DNA of 64,000 bases from Thunnus maccoyii. Its lineage: Eukaryota; Chordata; Actinopteri; Scombriformes; Scombridae. The notes beneath the pieces were generated by a model that was given only the letters and a program-made list of their open reading frames with translations, was not told where the DNA came from and did not search any database. The stretch is from contig NC_056538.1 in NCBI RefSeq assembly GCF_910596095.1, positions 33,599,922-33,663,921 on the forward strand, given 5' to 3'. Made by a program: the position numbers and the translations under genes. This document shows positions 1 through 10,600 of the stretch, in pieces; position 1 is the first letter of the stretch, and each line of letters opens with the position of its first letter.

Positions 1-2240
1 AGGACAATACTTCAGTAAGTCAAAAAGTTAACTTTTAGTACAAAGAAAAGCTTTTTGCTTGTGGTTCAAACAGACAGGAAACAGTTGGATGTTTGATGTT
101 TAATACATGAAAACTCTGTCAGAAAGCACAGCTTCACATTTCATATGATGGAGGCACTGGTGAACTCAAAATCTGTCATCACATTTTATTGGAGGGTAAT
201 CTTACACAAGTTACACCCTGTGAGACAGATTTCAACTCTGACATAGTGTATGAAGAGGAAAGAGGCGTTTATGTACAAGAAAAATACATGAAAATGCATT
301 TCTGGCACAAATTCAGCCTGTAACAAATATCTGAGAAATGAAAGAACATCACAGAAAAGACTTTTTTACTTTGATGGACACTTTAACAAACTCAGATTTA
401 CCCAGATTTAGGAGACGTTGCAGTGCAGATGTGCTGCAGCCTCAATCTGCATCAACTGATTTAATAAAACCGTTTGCACATTACAGGTTTAAGCTCAGGT
501 TTGGTTTCTTTGTGTTTATTGAGTCCATATTTCAGTGTTGTTAGTTACAAAATAAAAAATAATAATGGGCCTTCAGACCAATGGAATGGCACTGTGAGTG
601 ATGTCTGGAATGAGGGGAACTAAGGACGTTTCCATGGATGACCATGGCAGGTTTCTGCCAGCAAGTACATTCTGCACCTGCACTCTCTTGACATCGGCCA
701 CTTGTGGCTCAGGGTCCACTGCTTGGACATCCTCTGGCTGTAGTTCCTCCTCCTCCTCCTCGGGCTTCTTGGCTGGGGGTTGTTCCATCTTTGCTGCAGG
801 TTTGGAACAACCAGCTTGAACTGTGTGATTTCATGCAGCCTCCAAATCTGGAAAGTCCACACCTTTGGCTGCAGGAGTCTGCACTGCAGTTGCAGTTCTT
901 GCAGTTTATCCTGACTGAGTGGCATTTCTTCTCCCAGAGATTTAAATGCCTCAAAGAGTCCCCATGTTCGAGAACGGCAAATGAGAAGAATGTCAGGTCA
1001 GTTTCTCTTGAGGTGAGCTGGTGTCCTGAGGATGCGCTTTGTGAGCCATGGCAACCCATGCTCCTTGTACTGGTCAAAGTTTTGTGCATAGCACACCTCA
1101 GTGCATATGTCACCCTTGATTGCTGCTGCTGTGGAGATCAGCGAGGGAGACTCTCACTTCTGGTGCAACTCAACATAAAGGGTTTTGTTCCACCAGAATT
1201 TGGGGGTTCTGCCATCCCAGAACTTGATGGCAGGGAACCACCGCAGTTGGAACTCTGTCATCCCAGACTCCATACACTGTTTGGGGTCCAGTCCAGCTCT
1301 GGTGACAAGGGTTTTTGCCCTGTCAAATGTGTTTGGGTACGCAGAAGAACTCTGTTTGACCACAGTCTATAAAGGACTTGATAGTCATTAGCCCCACCAC
1401 TCAGTGAGGAAAGCTGGTGTGTTTCAGTTTTGTCATTGGGATGTCAGAGCTCCTGCGGTACACATCCCCCAGCAGGACTCTTGATCATCTCCACTCCAAT
1501 CATGGATGATGAAGTTCCCATCATGTTTTATAGTGTGAAGATTCTCTGAATACAGAGGCTTTGTGTCTCCTCTAATGTCCAGTTTGTCAGTGGTGGAGGA
1601 GACACATCAGATGTGACAGAGCTATGGGGGAGTCAAACCCGAAAACCGCTGGTGGCCGAAGTGCCCAAACTAACTGTGACATGTGCATCTTCAGGGGAGA
1701 GACAGTGGCCTTACAGGAATTCCTCCAGTCCCAGCTCACACTGGAAGGACTTCCATGATGGATCATATCTCCCCCGCCCTTTGTGGCTGTCGAAGCCAGC
1801 CCTTAATGTGTAGTTTCCTGGACCACTGTCAGAATTCCCATAACATTTAGGTGGTCGAGGAAGGGCACCAGCATCGCTCTGTTCTCCAACAGACTGGTGA
1901 TTGCTGTGGCATTGAACAGGTTCTCTGGCAATATCACCTGTGGCAGCCTTTGGTTATGTCAAAGAGCAGAACTTGTTCAATCCAACACACCAGTGGCTTG
2001 ACCATCTTATATTCTTGATCGTCCATATGGTCCATTTATGTCAGGAGGTCTTCATGGGTCCAAACTTTTGAACATGGTCTCTTCTGGTCGAATCATCAGA
2101 ACAAAAGATCAACAACTGTCACAACAGTCAGACACCTGATTGTACTGAGTTTCTCTCTGCAGGCAGTTTTCATACAACTACTCAAGCAGTCGAGGACAGA
2201 GCATCTACAGAGCAGCTCCGGCTTCAGACAACAGCAGCTC
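1..2240. repeat. Partial upstream unit 0
   Basis: Base 1 onward aligns with 28,214 onward (AGGACAATACTTCAGTAAG). Similarity, with indels, runs to about 31,000 on the B side and covers the minus-strand relic. It shows a third copy whose gene, if any, lies left of the window. Confidence 0.7.
560..2060 (-). pseudogene. Broken coding relic of unknown origin, unit 0
   Basis: On the minus strand several open stretches in different frames follow one another. They include a Glu-rich stretch near 720-780 encoded by GAG repeats and a stretch of about 69 residues at 1154-1363. Stops and frame changes separate them, so no intact protein is encoded. I do not recognise the family; a transposon- or virus-derived gene is possible, but nothing decides it. 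The matching copy at 29,340-31,280 shows the same order. Confidence 0.4.
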
Positions 2241-3951
2241 CAAAGCTTACGTCTAAACCTCCCGAACACCTGCGCAGGTTACTGCTGATACACAGAAGGC
2301 TGAACTCAGCACTATCACAATCTGACTCAGAATTGTGTTGGATTTTTTATGAATCTTGTGAATTTTCTACCAAAAATGTTTTTTTTTAAAACACAAAATT
2401 TAGAGTGTGCTGATGAGTTTTTTAAACTAAAGAAATTTTATTGAGGGGTGCTCATTCTTTGATTTATGCCTAATTATTTTGTATTAATGGTGTCATTATC
2501 TAATAAGGACATCTAGTACTTACCTGAGGATTATCTGTATGTGAAGAGTTTCATTTTGTTGTGAAAAAAATGTTCCCTGAATCTGTGTGAGTGTTCAATA
2601 CCAATGTCCGGCCAGTAGATGTCACTACTTATGATGTAATTTTCACAAGGTGGTCGTCTTTAATATTAATTCATATTTTTACTTCTAAAACTGCAACAAA
2701 TTAAAGTTGTATTTGATTTATATGAACTCACAGAGTCGCTGAAGTAAAATACAGTAGAACAAAATCAGCAACACTAATGTGAGTTCAGACTGAAAGTGAA
2801 GCAAAGTTTCCTTTCACCTCATTTTACACAGTCAAGTGCAAATTTGAACCCATTCTACACCACTTACATCTTCGCATTGGTTTCATATGGAATTGTAAAT
2901 TTCTAAAATTTGCTTCACTTTCAGTCAGTAACACCAGTGTTTACAACAGCGATTCCAGAAAGTCAGATATCTGTTTTCCTGCTGTTTCTTCTTATAGAGA
3001 GTTATTCAGTCGTCACATATCAAACTCACAGTTTACACTAGTAGACATAAAACTTGAATTACAGGTACAGTCACATTCTTTGATGTGCATGCAGGTGAGT
3101 ATTTGGCTTATCATTACTCACCTGGCACGGTATCAAAATGTGATTATGTAATTAAGTTAGGAAGAATTATTAGAGCACTGCTTGGCCACATTTCCTCTTT
3201 CACTTTTCAAGAAGTGATCAACTTCTTGAGAAGTGAAAGTGAGAAGTTTCTAGCACATGCAGATGGCACATTTGCTACACATATAGTCTGCATGGTCACA
3301 AATTTCGGGCTGTGCGCAGACGTCTGCAGAGGGGTCATGCTACATGGATGCAGAAAGCATGAATTGACCTTAAATATGAAGTTACTGCTAGCAACTGGGT
3401 AACTTAGCATGAAGACTGGAAACAGGTGTAAACAGCTGGCCTGGCTCCGTCTAAAGAACCTCTAAAACTCACTAAGTAACACGTCATATCTTGTCTGTAC
3501 AAAAACTGAAGTGCGAACATAAAAATTTGCAGCTGCTCAGAGAAATAATGCAGCAAATGACCTCCAATAAAAAGGCAAATTTTCATGTTTACAGATTACT
3601 GACACCACTAAAAATAAGAGAATTTGAGAGGTGATTTAGAGGTCTGGACCCAGGATTATTTAGGCCAAAACAAAAGAAGAGAGAGAGAAGGTGTGTTTTT
3701 AAATGTAAAGCCACTGTAGACATAGTGTTGGAAACATCTTTCATTGAATGAGTATTCAAATACAAGCTAGTTGACCTTTATGGGAATGCTGATGTAACAC
3801 TGCAGGAGTTTAATATTAGGGGTGGGACATGGGCACCGCAACCCTCTGCCTTTGGTTCCTTTTCCGGCCAATGTTCCAGGAAATACCCCTCCCTCTTTGC
3901 TCATCATCCCTTATTACCAGATTCTGCCCCAGGTGTAGGAAAAGGAGCGCA
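2241..3951. other. Intergenic repeats upstream of gene A
   Basis: No gene found. From 2867 the sequence is the start of unit A. An open frame of 105 codons at 3085-3402 has a counterpart at 18569-18883, but it lies in a dispersed repeat (GAAGACTGGAAACAGGTGTAAACAGC) and its start is not conserved. Confidence 0.5.
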
Positions 3952-4317
3952 CCTAAACTTCACTGGCCTAGTGGGTTGGTCAAATTGCTGTGATTGGCTG
4001 GACGGCCATTCATTAATCTAACATGACCAATAGGTTTTAATGGCTGAGGAACTTCATGTATGGGGAACTCAGTTTCGTTTCATCTACTTCAGGAAAAAGT
4101 AGTGAGATGGAATCATGTTTCTGTGGCCACACCTCTAACATCTGAGGCTGCCTGGGTTGGAGTTATTAAACAGGAATGTGTGCTGATAGAGGTGTGTGGG
4201 TAGGGCCAGGTAACTTTAAAAAGTAAGTGTTTTCTATCTGTCCTGGTACAATTCATAAGGATCAACGTGCCACAACTGCTTACAGTTTCCTCTGAGGTGA
4301 AGATTTTTGGAAGGAAC
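3952..4317 (+). promoter_or_regulatory. Probable promoter and 5' UTR of gene A
   Basis: This interval stays almost unchanged at 19370-19735 before gene B, although the sequence just upstream differs more. It holds an inverted CCAAT box (GTGATTGGCTG near 3991) and a direct one (GACCAATAG near 4025). The AT-rich TTTAAAAAG near 4213 may be a weak TATA-like site. No transcription start can be fixed from sequence. Confidence 0.4.
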
Positions 4318-4648
4318 ATGAACCAGCAGCATTTGTTTGAGCTCTGGTTCTGTCTGCTGTCCGTGTGTTTCCTGGTCTGGCTCGGTCAGGCCCAGGTCCC
4401 CGAGCCAGCACAGTGCCTCGTCTCTGGGATCTACAACCTGACCCGGCCTCCGATGGAGGATGAGGATGAGGGGAAGTGCTGGAGGGATTGCGATGCAGAG
4501 CCCGACTGCCACATGGCATTGATAGTCATACCACTCCGTGACAAAAAGCAGTGCCTGCTGGTCAACTGTCTGAACCAGACCAGATACTCGTACACCCGAC
4601 ATCCCAGCACAGAGATCAGGGTTTACCCCAAGAGCACCATTGATGATG
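4318..4648 (+). CDS. Gene A exon 1: signal peptide and MANSC domain
   Basis: Residues 1-26 form a hydrophobic leader (FELWFCLLSVCFLVWLGQA). The mature part has six cysteines at 33, 54, 58, 64, 79 and 84. The blocks CWRDCDAEPDCHMAL and CLLVNCL match the conserved core of MANSC domains as in HAI-1 (Cx3C, C-N-x-A-L, C-x-x-x-NC). Sequons are N40-L-T and N86-Q-T. The exon ends in phase 1 at a GTAGGA donor. Some MANSC domains have seven cysteines; one is missing here. Confidence 0.85.
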
Positions 4649-7600
4649 GTAGGATGGATTCATCTTTTCTGCTTTATTCTGGTTAGGGCTGCACCAAAAA
4701 ACTGACTTTTTTGTTTTTTGGGACTCTGTTCTTTTTGTTTCCTGTGTTGCACTTCTGTTCAGTCCTTTTGATCATTTGATTTTTCTCTGTCATGTTATTT
4801 GAGTTGTTTCTCAGAAAAACTATTAGATTATTGGTTAGCTTGTAGTTCTGTGTTCCTAGGTTCATTTATTCAGAGACAGTTTAGGTTTATGCTGGGTTGT
4901 TTCGCTTGTGTGTTCTTCACTCCTGTGCTAGGATCCTCGGAACACAGAACTACAAGCTAACTAATAATCTAATAGTCTTTCCAAGAAACAGCTCAAATAA
5001 CATGAAAGAGCAAAATCAAATGACTTCTATACCCATGAATATTAGAGACTCTGGAAGCTTTATGTAGTGTAATTGTTGTTCTGTGGTTGTTTTTTGTCTA
5101 CCTGCCCAGGGACAACACATGTAAATTAGCTACTAGCTAACTCTGGTGCAATTACTTTTAATTGTGCATTGTCCTTGTAAAAAATAAACAATAAATGAAA
5201 AAGAAAAGCTATCTCAAATACTGTCAAACAGACTTCTATGAAATATTTAATATATATAATATGTTATGTATAATATATTTTGAAAACCCAGGGCCTGAAT
5301 TTTTGAGAACATCCTCCTTCAATGTTTCTGATAGAGATTAAACTTACCTGCTATTAAATATCTCTGTTCCACAGACCAAAGATACTATTTAATGACAGAT
5401 GAATATGGACTAGCTGATGAGACGCGTAAGTACAAAGCTGCTTTCATTCACATATTAACATTATAAACCAGCTGGTACTTGTTGCCTTTCCAGCTTTTCC
5501 TGAAGGACCAAAAACTTATTTGTACATAAAAGTACAAATTGAGAATTGTGCACACAACTTAACAGAACATCATGTCAATCAATATTTTAACATGTTTAAG
5601 GGATGTCAAAGATATCACAAACAAGCAAATCCCAAAGTGCATCCATGGATCAAAACTATACTGCTATAAATACAAATAGCTTTCTGAGACTGGATTGACC
5701 ACATATCTGGTCTGAGATACGTGAATATACTTCAGATTTTTCCCATTAAATAAAAATAATTACCTTTAATATTAAATTTTGTTTTCTGTTAATTACTTTT
5801 TTTGTGCACAAATTATTTTTTCCATCCTGTATGATATGATGAAAAAACGTCTTCTGGGCAGAATTGACCTTTAGCTAACCCTGCCCAAACATTCGTAGCA
5901 TACCAACAATAACAAGTCACAGCAGGTGTGTCAGTGTTTCTATTTGTGGTGTACAAGAGAGATAACTGTATACAAAGTGTTTAGTGGGTTGTGTCCTATT
6001 TTAAGTCCTTCCAAAAACCAAAAACACAAGAGGAAAAGTGTAAGGAATGGATTAAACGGTGTTTATCTACTGTAACATTAGCAGCTGATGCTAGCATGTT
6101 CAGCTAACGAGCTAACTGCCTACAATAGTAACCCAGTGTTACTTCCAAGTCCAAGGAGTGCATTGATAGTTATCAACATTAGTTTGTGTGGTTACAGGTT
6201 ACATAAAAGGCCCATTCTGGACTTGAACATCCACTGTGTGAAAGCCGGTCCTGGCTGGATACTATCAGAATTTAGGCTAAAGTTAACAGCTGTCCTTCAC
6301 TGAATTTAAACTCCAGCTAAACTTGTTATCTAAGATAGTGTTGCGTTCACCAAACACATTGGTCCTCACCCTCTTTTTCTCCTGTAAAAGTTACTTTCTG
6401 AAAATACAAACAGGTATGTAAATGAAGTAGCCAAACAAAGTCATGTTAGAATGAGATAACAGTCTGATCTTACTTTTTACCTTATCAAGTTTGCACCGGG
6501 ACTAACTGGCTGGAAACAGTGATTTCAGCCAACACATGATGCTAATGTTAGCTTAATTACCAAGCTAATTACAGCTAACTGCTGACGGCAGTTGTCATTT
6601 CAGTAAAATCATCGGTTGTTAGCTAGAAATGAAGCTGCCTTTGTTCACTTATGTCTAAAATCAACTAAATTAACTCACCACTGTTAATGTGGTGTATATG
6701 TACTGTGTGACAACTTGACAGGTTAGCAACAGTAATTACAGCAAATGGTCAATTACATTTCCCCCCAAACTGACTTTATTAATGCAAAATATCTGCAAAT
6801 GAAGGTAAGCCAAAAGAAAAACGTTTGCTTAGTTAATTAGGCACGAGAAAATAATTGATGTCATGTCTCCTCCCACCAGTTCATTGTTCAGAGTTCATGA
6901 ATTGTAGCAGCTGCCAGTCGGGGATTCCCAGATTCTTCTACAACAGGACCAGTTACAGGTGTGAGAGCTTCCACGCTGGCTGTGGGTCCAATAGAAACTC
7001 ATTTGAAACCCAGGAAGGGTGTGAAGCCCTCTGCAATAAAAAGTGTAAGAAACCTCTTAAATATTTCCACATGGAGCACCATCAGATAGATCTGAGCGTC
7101 ATGCAGTTAACTGACTTTAATGCAAGTTTTACTTCAAAACAATTGAAACTTGACAAGAGTCGAATTCAATTAAAGGATAACGTTAACGTTTTGGGGAAAT
7201 AATTGGATCACTGGATGACATGTTCCTTTGTTATGAAGACTTTGGTCACGTTAGTTTGTTTGTAAACGGCTCCAAAGACTAATAACAGCATCACGTTTTC
7301 AGTCTCTGGAGAGTAGTTCCGTGTAAGTATCACAACCTGAATTTATACTACATTGTCAATTTCTCAAAGAACTTAAGTACCAACAAGCTTGTGAAGCTGA
7401 GAACAGAACTGTGTTCCTGCATATGCTCAGTGGCATCTGCCTTACACAGAACTACTCTCTGGAGACTGAAAATGTGATGCTGTTATTAGTCTTTGGAGCT
7501 GTTTCTAAACAAACTAACGTGACCAAACTCTTCATGATGAAGTCAGTGCAGCGGTGTGGCTCACTGACGTGTTTTTAATAGTTTCTGGACAACAACGGAG

Positions 7601-10600
7601 CAATAAGATATATCGGGCTTTGATACACACACAATACTTGTTAGTAGATCAGTTCATTGTTGGTTTGGATCTAAACATGAGATTTGTTGACAAGAAGAAA
7701 ATCACCAGCCCTATCCGGATACAAAAACAGTTTGGGAGTTTTGTGGTGGAACTATTAACCCACAAACATGAGATGGGTGTCGATCTGAATATCACAGCGT
7801 GTACAGCAGCTCCATCAGGAACATTAGGTCGGACCAAACACGTAACCTGCCGGTAAGACAAGACAAAGCTGTCTTAAAATATCAAAGATGATGATGTTGC
7901 CTATCATTTGACAAGCAGTCTCTCTGTGACCACAACACTGAACATAACAACACAGAAGCGTTAGCCGAGCCTGACAAGACGCTGATGTCAACCATTCACC
8001 AGACACCGCACCACCACTGTTTTGATGTCAAATGATAGTCAATATCATCATCTTTGATAACTTAATACAGCTTTGTCTTGTCTTATCTGCAGGTTATGTG
8101 TTTTGGTCCAACCTCCTGTTACTGATGAAGCTGCTGTAGACGCTGCTGTCGCCTCCACCATTGCTGTTTATGTTGAGAAGCTTAGCTTAGATGTTCCGGA
8201 CAGCTACGCTCCTGCTAGATATTGAAATTTGGTACCGAATAACAAGGCATTTTGCAATATTCAATAGCATCAAAGCAATTCGGTCAGTGCCATAAAAGTA
8301 TCAAAGTTCGGTACCCAGCCCTACGTGTGACTCCATCATGGAGGGAAACTGCAGCCCTTTCTGTCTGCTAATGAATTTATTTCCTCCATCCTTTTCCTGC
8401 ATCAGTTCGTTGTTATCGGCCCATGCAGTATGGAGCAGGCAGCTCAAACATTTCCATGTTCTTCTACAACATGAAGAGCCAGAGCTGTGAGACATTTAAC
8501 TTCAGCGGCTACGGGTCCAACGGGAACATCTTTCAGACTGAGGAGGAGTGTGAGAACCTCTGTGGTGACATTAAAGGTAAGTCCACCTTAAATTATTACT
8601 TTTACCTTGTAGTAATAATCACATAGATTCTTGTTGGTGTATTACTTTAACCAGATCGGTTCAGGGGCGACTTCACTGTATTAATTTATCATGTACTTGC
8701 AGTTCAAGCTTTTTCTTAGATATATGGACATTTTTGCATTTTTATAAATACTCAACATTATTAGTGATTATCTGACAGCCAAGTGTAAAAGCTACTACTT
8801 TTGTGGTTAATTTAAATCCCTCTAAGAAGGTAATAGCTTTGTTTGTGTGGAAGATCTGCTATAAGTTAAATCAAAATCCAAGAGAGCCACACAAAAGGTG
8901 AAATGTTCACTTATCAATGGGCTAATATAACTTCATCTCCAGTCTTTTAGACAAATGTTTGTAGCTAACATTAGCATTTTAACATGTTGGCAAGGTGCGG
9001 AAAAAACAGTAAGATCCAACTTAACGCTAACATTAAACGCTAGTCAGCTAAATAAGATTATGTGACTATAAGATCCCTCCAGGAGATTTTTGTGATTATT
9101 GCAGCCAAAAATTCTTTATTTTGCAGCGGCTTTTATCAAAAATTTGCAATGTTTTATGAGCTCTTTTTGCGGTAAAATTGTGAAATTGGGAAAAATTGCA
9201 AGCAAAAGAAACTAATGCAATTTTTTAAAACTACTTCCAATGAAGAGTCATATGTAATGATAAATAAATCCATCAACATAAAAGTATAATTTCATTTCCA
9301 AAGTGCCCATTTTTATGTTTGAGGCAGATTATGTCCATCTTTGCTGTCTGCTCCACTGTGGAGTTGTTGGTTTTACTACAAGAAAACCAGAAAGGCTCGA
9401 AGGTTTTGGCTTTTAGTTGCTTCTGCTCTTTGCTGAATACGCTGCGATGACGTCAGTTACTACGACACCAAATGCCACAATTGGTCCAAATCACAAGTGG
9501 ACTGTTGAATTGGCCATTTCATTCAGAAAAGTTGTGGTAATTTAGCAAAATTGCAAGCTCTTGCAAATACTGCAGAGATTTCTTGAATTTGTGTTAATTA
9601 TTGCAATATATACAAATGTACAAATTTGACCCATATTTACATTTGAGAGCAGTAAAAACACCCTAAAGGCATCTCTTTTGGTCTGACTTTTCCTAAAGCA
9701 AACCAGAATATACAAATGAATTAATCTTTGTGCAGCTGATACACATTTTTCTACAAACAAATGTACAAATTTGATTCATATTTATTCAAAAAATAAAAAA
9801 TTCTATAAAATGGTCTCCTGGCCCATAATATAGTGAGATTGTGAATGTTTTTTTCTCTATAAGCAAATAGAAAACACTCCGTTCTCTGACAAAGTCATTA
9901 AGGATTAATCACATATTTATTGATGACTGATGAGGTATTAATGAATGTAAAACAGATTTGTGGCTCAGAAGTTTGGTGTAGAGACTAATTATGAGTCAGA
10001 ATATGAACAGTGCGTAAGAGTTAAATATGTATTATATCTTAACATATATACTGTAATGTACACATCAATGTTACTGGACATTATCTTTACTTGTATTTCA
10101 TCAACTGTACAATACTAATTGATATCATTCACTTTTAAAACCAGCTACTACAACAAGCCGACCTGCTGTGACTACAGGTAATAAACTTGTTTCCTACATT
10201 GTCTTTATTCTATAACTATCTCATCAACTCTGAAATTACAATTAACATTATTAACTCTTTAACAAATACTACTTGTTTATTTTTCAACATTTTTAGCAGG
10301 TATTTCACCTCCTGTAACCAGTGTCACTGCAGGTATTATCTTTACTATCTTTACACTTCACTTCCATGTTCACCATTCTTTATTTACAATTTACAAATTG
10401 ACTGATTTGGCAGACTTTACTAATGTGACTCTAAACTTTCCTTAGTATTGTTGCTCATATGTGTTTATATATGTGTGTGTGTAGGCATGAATTTACATTT
10501 CTTATATTGCTGACATGCTGATATTTGCCTCTTTGTTTAATAATTTATATCATTAATTTTAATTAAAACCGTCGACCTGCTGTGAATACAGGTAATCAAA

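Noticed and set aside
3085..3402. 105-codon open frame with a counterpart at 18569-18883
   Set aside because: It lies in duplicated intergenic DNA with a common dispersed repeat at its end; the N-terminal part differs between copies by frame and indels, and no domain or signal peptide is visible.
4072..4084. AGTTTCGTTTCAT as an interferon-stimulated response element
   Set aside because: The two TTTC halves are separated by one base, whereas the standard element has two; the match is too weak to call, although it is kept in both promoters.
4267..4317. Gene A start 17 codons upstream of 4318
   Set aside because: The codon at 4267 is GTG; the first ATG of the frame at 4318 directly opens the signal peptide. 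The same holds for 19685 and 19736 in gene B.
4234..4602. 122-codon minus-strand frame, also at 19652-20020
   Set aside because: It is the antisense shadow of the MANSC exon; its conservation follows from the sense coding sequence.
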